Shown here: in pieces, positions 22,087 through 33,200 of the stretch
Layout of the letters: every line of letters starts with the position of its first letter
Position numbering within the stretch: the stretch's first letter is position 1
Source of the DNA: Euwallacea fornicatus
Taxonomy: Eukaryota > Arthropoda > Insecta > Coleoptera > Curculionidae
DNA length: 64,000 nucleotides
Direction: 5' to 3'
Assembly: GCF_040115645.1 (NCBI RefSeq)
Contig: NC_089541.1
Location: forward strand, 2,666,001-2,730,000
Position numbers and translations under genes: made by a program
Notes under the pieces: model-generated
Told to the model about the DNA's origin: nothing
Databases searched by the model: none
The model's input: the letters and a program-made list of their open reading frames with translations, nothing else

Positions 22087-24528
22087 ATGACCACTCTTCG
22101 GCCTTTTACTTGCGATGACATGTACAAGTTCAATAATGTGTAAGTACTAGGTTTTTTGTTATATTTTTTTCATTTATTTCATGTATTTTGAAGTACAATT
22201 AATTCTTTGTCATTATACAGGGTACCTATAATTTGAACTATTCATCATCTTATAAATTTATAAATTAGAGTATCATGCTTAATCTGGATAGTATGGCTGT
22301 TTATTTTTGATCCCCAAAATTATTTAAAAATTATATATTTTAAAACCTTTTAGATATATTGTCTAGTGGTTTATCAAATTCAAAAACCTACATTTAAGAG
22401 AACATTATATGCAGAGTTTAAAATTGGTGCTTCCATTTAAGGCACACTTAGTCATTTGAGATTACGAAATACTTTAAATTGTTTCAGTTAGAAACTGAAC
22501 TCACCTGATCACTAATGATCCCCAGATAAAAGCCAAAAGTTTGGGCAAATAATTTTTAATCACACAAGTGTACCAATTAACCATATATCATGTAATGGAG
22601 ACTGCAATGAGACTACATTTCTGTTACTTATAAGTGGACAAACAAGAAATAATTCACATTATTACCAGCCTCTCTCACAAATTTCTATCATATTTTCCTC
22701 ACCAATTTACATTGGGTCTGGTTAAAGTTTCTCTTTTCTTCTTGTGGTACCTTGCACATTATGTAGATACCACCAGTTCAAGTGAAAACAAAGAGATTGC
22801 GCAAGTGGAAGAAGGACCACATAAAGTTTAATATGGTATAATATGCCTACAATAAAGTCCAATAAAGAGGATTGGGAAGTTAGTGGCTAACATAGGCAGA
22901 GTCAATTTAGCCCATGTCTCTACTTCGATGTTTGTTTTAGTATCAATTTTACTGCTCAAGCATCGATGGTAATTTAAAAAAATATCAGAACAAAAAGCAG
23001 TAATGTAAATAAATAAAAAAAAAGATTAATCCATAACTATAACTTATATTAGTAAACATTTTGAAACAGTGAGAGATCTAGTAACAGTGGACTGCCTTCT
23101 CACATGAGCTGCTGGCTTCCTAAAACATTTCTTAGACGTTTGTCAATGGTATATTACACCTTATATGTTTTTTTTCATAGTTGCACAATCCTTAAGTTTC
23201 CACTTGAATTGGCAATACCTATATAAGTCTTCTGCTTGCCCACATAATCCTCTGATATTCTCAGAATGATATCTTAACCAAAGAACTAAAAAAAGGCAAA
23301 TTTGGTGTCATTCATACAAGAAGGTACATTGCCAAGCTGTACCGTCTTTGAGAGGGCCTAATTTTATGATTTCCAAAAAAGTGAGTAGATGTATGAAAGG
23401 ACATAATCAATTTGATTTTAGGTCTGCAAGATCTGTTGAACTAGTGATATCAAATTTAATTTGATCAATTTTCTTATTGTAAATCTGGATTTGGTTCTGA
23501 AACATATATACATATATAACTGGTACCTACCCATCTTGTATACATCAAAAAATTATAAAGTATTCAAATAATATATGGAGACCTCTGCTTAAACAAATAC
23601 TATATTAATTTCGATTTGCTTTTCAAGTTCTACTAGCCAATATGATCCATAGGCGAAAGCTGAACTTAAAAGCTTAAGTCTGTCTAGGATTTTTAAGTTC
23701 AACTGTCAAGTATATCAGAGTTAGCATATGGTTATGCATAATAGTTCATTAGTAAAACTACAGAGCTTTTAATACTCCGTTTGTGGCGTTACTGTGTCAC
23801 TTGGTAATTTTATGACCAGTAAAGAATTAGTTTATTTGTTTAGAAATTTGGATCCTCTAACTGAGACCTATGGACTGCCTTTCTATATGCAATATCTTGC
23901 ACATTGGCCCGAATATTTTCAAGTAGCTGAATCTCCGAGTGGTGAAATTATGGGATACAGTAAGTTTTGTTGTTATTTAAAGCACAATTGAAATAGCGTA
24001 TATTGAAGTTTAAATGTTAAAGATAAATAATACTTAATGACCATTGTTTTTCCATTTGAGTTATGGGTAAAGCTGAGGGTGTAGGTGAAAATTGGCATGG
24101 TCATGTTACAGCACTCACAGTTTCCCCTGATTACAGACGATTGGGTTTAGCTGCAACGTTAATGAGTTATTTGGAGGATGTGTCCGAGAAGTAAGAGATT
24201 TTCCATAATTATTCTGAGTATTTTTTTTTAATTTTGAAAACAATTTTCCAGGAAAAGGGCTTATTTCGTTGATTTGTTTGTGAGAGTCAGTAATCAAGTT
24301 GCTATAAAAATGTACACTAATTTGGGTTATATTGTATATCGAACAGTATTGGAATATTACTCTGGGGATCCTGATGAGGATGCCTATGGTGAGATGGTAG
24401 ATCATTTGGTGGAAAACTTTATTGAGTAATAATTCTTTCTAGATATGCGAAAAGCACTTTCTCGAGACGCCAATCAGAAGTCTGTAATTCCTCTAGATCT
24501 ACCGGTCCGGCCTGAAGATGTTGATTGA
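22087..24528 (+). CDS. Naa20: N-alpha-acetyltransferase 20, NatB catalytic subunit
   Basis: This GNAT-fold enzyme transfers acetyl from acetyl-CoA to nascent N-termini beginning Met-Asp, Met-Glu, Met-Asn or Met-Gln, working with Naa25 on ribosomes. Five exons: 22087-22139, 23844-23959, 24061-24190, 24252-24388 and 24443-24528, with closing phases and 173 residues (human 178). Landmarks are MTTLRPFTCDDMYKFNN, LDPLTETYGLPFYMQYLAHW, WHGHVTALTVSPDYRRLGLA (the R/QxxGxG/A acetyl-CoA loop is RRLGLA), FVDLFVRVSNQVAIKMY, LGYIVYRTVLEYY and the C-terminal RKALSRDANQ. Intron 1 (1.7 kb) holds no recognisable gene. Confidence 0.96.
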
Positions 24529-26410
24529 CTTTAGGGCTTATTTTTGCAACTTTTATTGACTTTTTGTACATACATTTCAACCGTTAGGGCCAGTTTTACT
24601 GATTCACTGATTCTTGAAAACGTATACAAGCTGCCCATTTATAAGCCCCTTGGACTCCTATAAGTTTAATTTTTATTTAATAAAAAAATCACTCATAGAT
24701 GTATATGAGACTGATGAAGGTAACTTTTAAAATTACTAAAGACCCTATAGGATGCCCTAAAACAGCAGGGTATCATAAAGTTTAATTTTTTGCAATGGGA
24801 TTACTAGCTTTTTTTACGTGCTAAAATGCTCTCTTGATCCTGTGTTAATTCCTAGCTTTTTATTGCCCTGGGATGCAGTGGCTCAAGGCTATGACATTTT
24901 ATTTGAACTTTTTGTAATTTGCAGTGCTTCGTAGGAAAAATTAAAATCGTAGTTAGCATAAGTTAAATTCTCATAATTTTAAGATGGATTTTCATGTAAG
25001 ATCACCTTAGCAGACACGAAAATTTATCTAGCTAAAAATACGCGCAGGGTATTTACAATAACAACTTTACTTTTCAACTTTTCTGCTTCAATTTTCTTGA
25101 TTTTTTTCAAATAGAATGACGGATTTTTTTTTATAATATAGAGCGAAAGAAAATTCAATTTTTTTCCTTTTCATATAAAATAATGTCGTATTTATAATAT
25201 GTCATAGCCTCGACACACTGTATGCCAGAGCAACAAAAAGCTAGGAATTAACACAGGAGCGAGAGAGAATTCTATCACGTGAAAAAATGCAGGTATTTCC
25301 ATTTGAGAAAATGAAACTTATGACGTTTTACTTTTTTAGGACACCTTGTAAGATCGTGACTAATTTTGAAATTTACCTTCATTAGTCTCACATACATCCC
25401 CATAATTTATTTCTTTTTAATGAAATCACCAATAAAGGCATAGGAGTCTGAAGGGTATTAAATGGACAACCTGTATATCTTCTTTTTTTCTGACAATTAT
25501 CTCTATATGAAATATAACTTTTCAGCAAGTTTTGAGTTTAATATTATTGACATCATTGGGCACAGATGTAAAACACTTATATGGACAAATATACTTTATT
25601 GAAATAATATCAAAAGCTACATACAAGTATCCATCTATAATATTATAAACATGAATGCTTTAAATAAAACAAGCAACTTCTAGAATTACGCTTTGGTACA
25701 GCTTGTAATATTACACATTATTAGATAATTAAGTACGTTTTCATTGAGATGTTGTGAGTGATGTGAGAAGTAGAAATAATACATAATAATTCGTCTGGAA
25801 TGATTCAAGTTTCCGGAATTTAATTGAGACTCTTCCACTAAGTAGCACGCTTACTTAAACCTACAACATAAATACTTATTTCCTAGCAATTTCCTGCAAT
25901 ACTTTCATAGCAAAAGCAACAATAATATATCGCTGCCTTATGATAGAGCTCTCGTTTCTCATTAACGAAATAATTGGGTTCTGCACGTGATTAATTACGA
26001 GCGCAAGCACAATTGAGAGGTGCAAACACCTATCATCAATGCAGCTATAATAGTAGGCAGCGGTTTGGCACATAATAATTGTATAAGACATTAATTTAAT
26101 AGTAAAACCCACTCCTGTCTATTCAATTTCAGACAATATCTCTTGATCTATTGGCAGAGTGCCATTACAAGTTTATTCGATCTCGTCAAAGGGGCGTCAT
26201 GATAATTCATGTTTTGCTTTGTCTCCTTTAATAGAGAATTGAAAACCAAGAGAGGAGTTTAAAGAGAGCTAGATTTTTTTGGTCTTAAGCTTTTTGGAGT
26301 TAAATAATTCAAATTTAGTGCCTTTTAACTCCTACGACGTCTTTATAACACATTTGGCAAATAAAGAGCTTAATAATAAATGTTGCACTTAAATTAGTAA
26401 CGAAATTGCA
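24529..26410. other. Naa20 3' region, repeat copy and Fas2 3' untranslated region
   Basis: The first 110 bases are the Naa20 trailer. The middle is the foldback copy at 24640-25475. From about 25580 to 26410 lies the probable 3' untranslated region of Fas2 on the minus strand, with TTTATT at about 25595 acting as AATAAA. No other gene was seen. Confidence 0.5.
24640..25475. mobile_element. Copy 2 of the foldback/MITE family, two-armed
   Basis: The two halves are inverted copies of each other. AATTCCTAGCTTTTTATTGC near 24850 on the left answers TAGGAATTAACACAGGAGC near 25242 on the right, and GACTCCTATAAG at the left edge answers the block near 25445-25460. The ends read like transposon termini (right end near GGACAACCTGTATA). 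No coding capacity. It is related to 11440-11890 and 31880-33245, so this is a multi-copy family in this genome. It lies between Naa20 and the 3' end of Fas2. Confidence 0.7.
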
Positions 26411-29400
26411 CTACACTGCCGAATGTTTGCCGATAATTTCTCCAGGTTTGGTGTAAACTTGTCGTCCGTCGAATTCTACGCTTACTGGTTTTTCGGCTGG
26501 TTGGTTGAGAGGCTCTTTCTCTTCGCTGGAAATAAAAATGGCATAGATTTTGGTATATTTTTAATAAAAGTTGAAAGACCTTTCATTCGACACATTAAAG
26601 TATAACAAAAACATCTCAAATGGATTCTAGATATTATGAAAATGCACTCTAAAAACTGTGGAGAACAGAAATTTACACTTTTTGCGCCAAATTTTTCTGA
26701 ACCAAAGGTTAAAATCTTTAGAACGATACATTTTTATGCTTCTTATCTCTAGGTAGAATAAAGAGTATGTCTTCGGATGGGGTTACCAAGAAGAGAAAGT
26801 TTCTTAGTTCTCATTTTACGAAAAAAATGTATTCTTCATGAATGCTTTTACTTGTTCCAAAATTCTTGAATCAGTTCTTACCATTTCAATTTTCTCTTTC
26901 ATTACAGAGAAACACTGAAAAACAGTTCCATTTGATTAAAAAAAGTTCTTAAAAATTAATTCTTGTTTTCATAATGTAGCCATGTGTTTTGTCACGCATT
27001 ATCCTATGGTTATCTGTCTTTTATGCCATCATCTTCCTCGTCATATGTGTATTATATATATATACAAATATAAGGACGCCAGGCGCCATGGATAAGTGGA
27101 ACCTATTAGGACTTAGGGAGAAGTGATCAGATAAAATCGCCCTGTGCCACTGAAAGTATTATTTTTCCTCATAACTTTCTCTGAATAGCTATGATGCCAG
27201 TCTGATAATTTTAAATTAACATTAAAAGAATAAATAAAAAATAAAATAAATTTTATGGACTTGAAACTTTTTTAATTAACGAAAAGAAAAATTAAAAGAG
27301 TGAGAACTAATTCAATCATTTTGGAACAAAAAAAAAACATTTTTCTTGTAAAGGGCAAAATACCTAGCTTTCTCCTCTTGGCAACCTCATCCGGGGACAT
27401 GCTTTATAAACCTACAGCAATGCTCTTTCAGGATCGAATTATTTGGATTTCGACTTTGATATTGATTTCTAATTACTTTTATATGTGAACATTTTGATTT
27501 TTTAATTTTTGTCTGTGTAGCAATTAGTTACTTCATGGACAAAAATTTTCATCTAATTTAGCTCAAGTTTCCAAATTTTAGTGTTTATGCAGAAGTAGAT
27601 ACCGTGAATATACAGATTGTTAATTTTAATACGAACCACCCAAAATTTCTCTTGATTAAGAGGAAAATTTTAAATAATATAAAAAAAACGTTTCTTTATA
27701 TATCTAGGTGAAAGTTCAATTTGATATTAGAGGAAATTGAATCAGTCATCTTCTCACCTCCAGCTACCTTAATTTTGATATTTTAAATACCGCCACCCAT
27801 CGAATGGCACACTATTGCAAACGGAATTGAAATTGCTATGCAAACTGTAACAAGGAAACTGAAATCAGTTAATGGGGTCAGGAATTAGAGAGCAAAATGT
27901 GTATTTTTATAATAGCTTATTGGGGTCAAATAATTAATTTTATGAAGTGCTCAAAGTGTGAACTGGTATTAGCGAGGCAATAACAAAGTCTGTTTTCAAA
28001 TGCTTTGCGAACATTGATCAAAGTTTGCCCGGTAATACTTCTTCATTCCTAGAAAATTCTATCTTTCAATTTTTGAATAGCTTTAAGTGGAGTTTTAAAC
28101 CCTTAACTTGTTAAATAATTTCATAGGAAAACGTCTAATAGACTGAGATCTGGAGATCGCGCTGGTCTTTTTAATGTACTTCTTCTGTCAATCAATTTTT
28201 TCGAAAATTGTTCATTGAGACATTCTCGAAACAGACTTTATTATTGACTCCGTAATAATGGTTCAGATTCAGGTTAAGCACTTAATACAATTAATTATTG
28301 ATCTCAATTGTCAATAAGCTATTTTCACTAGTACACTCTTTTCCTTCTTACTCGACTCCGTTAACCGTTTTCAATTTGCTTGGTATTGTTACATAGTAAA
28401 TTAAAGTCAGTTTACTATAATGTGCCACTCGATGGGGGGATCGTTTAAAACATCAAAGTGGTGGTAGCTGGAGGTGAGGGGGCGAGTGATATAATTATCT
28501 CTAATATCAAATTAAACTTAAACATAACTTTATTATTTAAAATTTTTCTCCCAATCAAGAGATATTTCTGGCGGTTCGTTTTGAAACGAACCCTGTATAT
28601 ATACAAAATGGAAATCTGCTTTCCGTTCATTCCACTGATTGCAATTGATTATTACAGATAGATAGAGACTGAAATTGAGCATAAATAATTATAGAATAAA
28701 GCAGTTAATGCAGCAAATTTCCATTTTGTAATTTTATTACTTACTTCATATTCGTTGTATTTACTGCTGCGTAAACGATAAAATTTCACAAACTATTTAT
28801 CGCAGAAAATAAACGTTCTGTGCAATTAAACTTAGCTGAGTATCCTCGATGAAAATACACCTTAAATTAATCTTTGTTGGTTTGGTAAGGATCTATAATC
28901 TCTCGGTGATTAACGTAAGATTCAGTAGTAAAAACATTCTCAATTTCGTGCCTTTGTAATTAGTAAGGATTTAGTTTGGGTCATGCTAACAAAAGACAGG
29001 CGGGATAAAAAACTTAAGTATATAAATCTTGAATTTACTTAATACCTTTTAAATCGTCTCTTAAATCAGTTCAAGGTTTGATAAATTAGTGAGGGTTTAA
29101 AGTCAAATATTCAAAATTGAGGAAGGAAAGTTCTTTATAGTTGGACATAAATCTTAGTGAATTACTGATGATTTAATAATGACGAACATAACCGTACGAT
29201 TCGTTTCTGTGCCCAGGGGCCCATATAGACTGCAACTATAAAATAGTTAAGGCTCGCTCTTATTTGAAGTACGTGCGTTTGTGAATGTATTGATAAACCA
29301 TTTAAGTATTTAGTACGTCACTGGTTTTCGGAAACATTGGCTGAATACACGACATATAAATAATCAGGGGCGTACGTACACTGAATTCAAATTCGTGAAA

Positions 29401-30251
29401 ATGTCAAAGAGTAAGTTGTGAGTGGAAACATGCATATTTAAAACCGGTAGTTGCAGGGACATACAGATCATAATTTTCTTCTGATAAGGGCGAGTCAACA
29501 AATTAAATAGAAAAAAAAAGGAAAATTGCAGAGTTGTTAGAAATGCCACGTCAGTGATAATTTCTAGAGTATCTGGAGAGTTAGCAGAATTCCAATTTTT
29601 TGAAATTTTAAGTTACTTCTTTTTATACCAAAATTAAAACCTCCAGTCTGTCGAAATTAGTGTGGGGTTCAAAGTATGTAACTAATGGTGATTTGAAGGT
29701 TGCTGATTCAGTGAGGATTTAAAGTTCGCTCACTTTGAATTGACTTGTTGAATTAATGATGGTTCTTGATGCAGCACATTTTTTCCTGTTCTAAAAGGAA
29801 TTTCGCTTTTAATTCTACTCGCAAATATCCTATATATATTATCTAAAGGTATAGAAGCTTGGTAAAGCCCCATGTTACTATTTCTTCTTAGAAGTATTTT
29901 TAAGTAAATTTTAAGCGGAAAACGACTTAAACCATGCCCGGAAACTACCTGAATTTCTTTTGGTTTTTAATGGCTCTAACAAGACAAATATTATTGGTTC
30001 ATGCGGTTACTAGACTTTAACTCATTCTAGACGAACTATGGGTATAATTAGGGCACATTAAAGTAACAATTTTTGCAGCGCTCTACCGGAAACTAAGGTT
30101 CTCGAGCGAATCTGAATGCTTAATGCATGCTCAATAGGGAAGCTCACAAAAGCTCAAAAATATAACATTTAGATCTTACAGTGGTGTCCCAGCTAATTTG
30201 ATCGGTTGTGGCAGATTGAGCGAATTCGGGTGCGCCGGTGCCGCTTTGTAA
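26411..30251 (-). CDS. Fas2: Fas2 exons: cytoplasmic tail with PDZ-binding end
   Basis: Two small exons found by following codon phase. Exon 30251-30180 (72 bases) reads SLNLPQPIKLAGTPL, matching the proline-rich LPPPVKLGGSP stretch of fly Fas2. Exon 26525-26411 reads EEKEPLNQPAEKPV, then VEFDGRQVY, then GEIIGKHSAV and stop. The last residues match the fly C-terminus, a class I PDZ ligand (S-A-V) bound by Discs large at synapses. Junction phases are 1/2 and 2/1. The tail is shorter than the fly's between these motifs. The 3.65 kb intron between the two exons contains a foldback element. Confidence 0.85.
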
Positions 30252-33200
30252 CTGCAATAAGGCAGGGGAAATCGCCAACTGTATAAACTAAAATTCGCAA
30301 CGGTGATGTTGGCTGGTAAGTGGTGAAAAGCGTGACTTCGTGTTTGTTTAAGTGTGGGGCAAAAATTTTAAAAAATAAAAAAATACCTTCCAAGCTTGGG
30401 ATCTTCTTCATCCTTTTTCTTCCTGCGAGCCCGGTCGCAGCACAGGGCGATCACTCCGGTCCTGTACAGGCAGAAGCAGATCAAATCCACCATTATTAGA
30501 AACGCCACAAGGCCCGCCACCACTAGTCCGACGATCAGGCCACTGCTCATGCTGGCACTATTCAGGGGAACTGGGCCGATACCTGAAAAATTGTGCGATT
30601 GAGTGTAGTATGGTTTAAAGGGTAGAGCTGGCAGCCATTGAGTTAAGGGTTGCTGCTAAGAGTTGGAAAGATGCTAAGACTACCAGCTATATGAAGATGT
30701 TTGGGTCTAGTGAGGTGCTTCAGCCGGTACTGCCCTTGAAACCTGACGCAGTCACACATCAGTAATTACTGCCGTGAGTCATGTGGCATGTGCAACAGAT
30801 ATGTGAATGAGTAATATGTTTTATTTTGGCAATTTTACCGTAATAAGGCATCACTGAGTACCTGCTCCTGAGCTGAACGTTAATTTATCATATAACACCG
30901 CGAGGGACCTTCAGGACCACCGAGCAATACCGGCAATATCACCACAAACAACTAACAGCACATTAATGGGTATGGGAAATAAAATGTGTTATGCATGGTA
31001 TAGGTACCTATTGGCTCGCTGGTTGCATGGGAGTTACGCTAGGCCTGGAACGATAATTAGTACCAATTACGGTTAAATTATCATGTTTAATGAATATTTC
31101 AGTTAATTGCCAAGGAGAGATGGCATAGAAACCTAGATTCGTCTAGAAAAAAATTGTTGAGTTCTCGATGAGGTATCATAGATATCGATGTACAGTGGCG
31201 GCCATAGAATTAAGAACGGCGTACAAAAAAATTGAAGATAAAATTCCTTGGCAGTAAACTTTAAACAATAACAGTTTTTAACGATTTTTATCAGATTAAA
31301 AAAAAGTCAAACATGCAAGTTTTAAGAACATTTCAATAATTAAAACAAAAAAAAATCACTTTTGCATAAAAAAGTCGACAAGCTCCTCGGACATATGATT
31401 AGGAAGAATGTATTTGAAGAATTAACAATATAAAAAAAAACAAAGAAAATGAAAAATAAACGGTAACAAGGCGGGTAATGGTTTATTCTTTTCTACGTTC
31501 AAACACCGATTTGACACAGCCTTAAATAGTACTTGACAACGTTCCTTAGGAATAGAGTACCACACTTACTTAATAGCGTCGAATAAACCTGAAATATTTT
31601 TTATGTTTTGTTGTCTCAAAGTATTGTTGACGTCATTTTACAAATTTTCAATCGGATTAAATTCGTGACTACAGGAAGGCCATTTTAGAAGAGATACAGA
31701 ATTCTGGTCGAACCAAGAACGAACACTACTTGCCGTATGCTTCGGATCGTTGTCTTCGTGAAATTGCCGAAATACAAGCAATTTTTTTTTCAGCATACGG
31801 GACAGCAATACAGATTCCATAATATTTTTTGGACTTTCATTCATACTACAGATTTCTTTCATGAAGCCCTCAATTATAGGGTGTTGAACATACAACTTTA
31901 TTATTCAGCTTCCTGGAGTTTTTCAAGTAGGACGGTATATTTTTATGAGTTAAGACGAAAGAAAATTCAATTTTCTTTACTTTAGTATTAAACAATGTCT
32001 ATTTTAGATATTAATGGAATTATTTATTATTTCAGGAAAACTTGCCTTCGTGTTAACCATGCGTTGCCATGGTTTCGACAAATGTAACTTTTTCCAAAAT
32101 AATTAATAATTCCATTAATATTGAATATAAATAGATATATTTTATATCAAAATGAAGAAAATTGTATTTTGTTTCATTATATGTCGTAAAAAACAGACCA
32201 TCCTATTTGAAAGAATCAAGAAAATTTAAATTGAAAAAGTGACAATTAAAGTTGTTATTGTGACCACCCTGCGTATTTTTGGTTGAACGAGTATTCATCC
32301 CTGCAAAGGTGATCTTATATGAGAATCCCCTGTAAAGTTAGCAAAATGGAACTTAAGCTGACTGCGGTATACATTTCTTTTGAAGCTCTGCATCTCAGGC
32401 AAAAAGATCTAGGAACTAACATAGGATCCAGAGGATTCTCTCACATGGAAAAATATCGGTTGTCCTATTTAAAAAGTGACACTTTATGACGCCCCGCTTT
32501 TTTGGGACACCCAGTAGGGCGGCCACCAATTTCAAAATTTACCGTCATGAGCCTCATATACAACGTGTCTCAAAAGGTAAAAAAAAAATTCTATCACAGA
32601 TTTCTGAGGCGAAAACATGACGATTTTCAAAATACAGGATGTCAAAGTAAAGACTAAAAAGAAAAAAGAAAAAAACATAAATAACTTCACGGTCGTTGTC
32701 AGCGTTAGTTGAATCCTCTTTAAATGTCCATGATTTTTTTATCACTCGGTATAAAATTTATTTATGACTAAATTTGCGTTTTCTTACATGTTTCAGGGGA
32801 AAAAAGGTTATTTGGTCCCTACGGCCATTCCTTATTGAAATATTTGAACTTTAAAGTTCGCTGCACGTCCTGTCAAATAACTTTAAAGTATGTATTTATT
32901 CGCACAACCGAAACGAAAAAAGCCAAAACTTGAAAATACGTAAAACAAACTTATTAAAAAAGTAAATTTAGTTGTATAAAAAAAAAAAACGTCCTTTTGG
33001 TAAGCGGTCGAAGTGACCTTCGTTGACTTGCGTACAAAGATTATTATTATTATTGTTATTAATTTGATGCTTTGTATTTGAAACCGTCCCCCTTGGATTC
33101 GGTCAAATTGGGTTAATTCGCCTCAGAAAACTGTGGCAAATTTTGCACAGACCTTTTTTACACGCCCTGTACGTTCACCCAATCGATTTTTTCTGAAATC

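Noticed and set aside
22634..22831. 65-codon open frame in Naa20 intron 1
   Set aside because: No family resemblance and no need for it in the Naa20 model.
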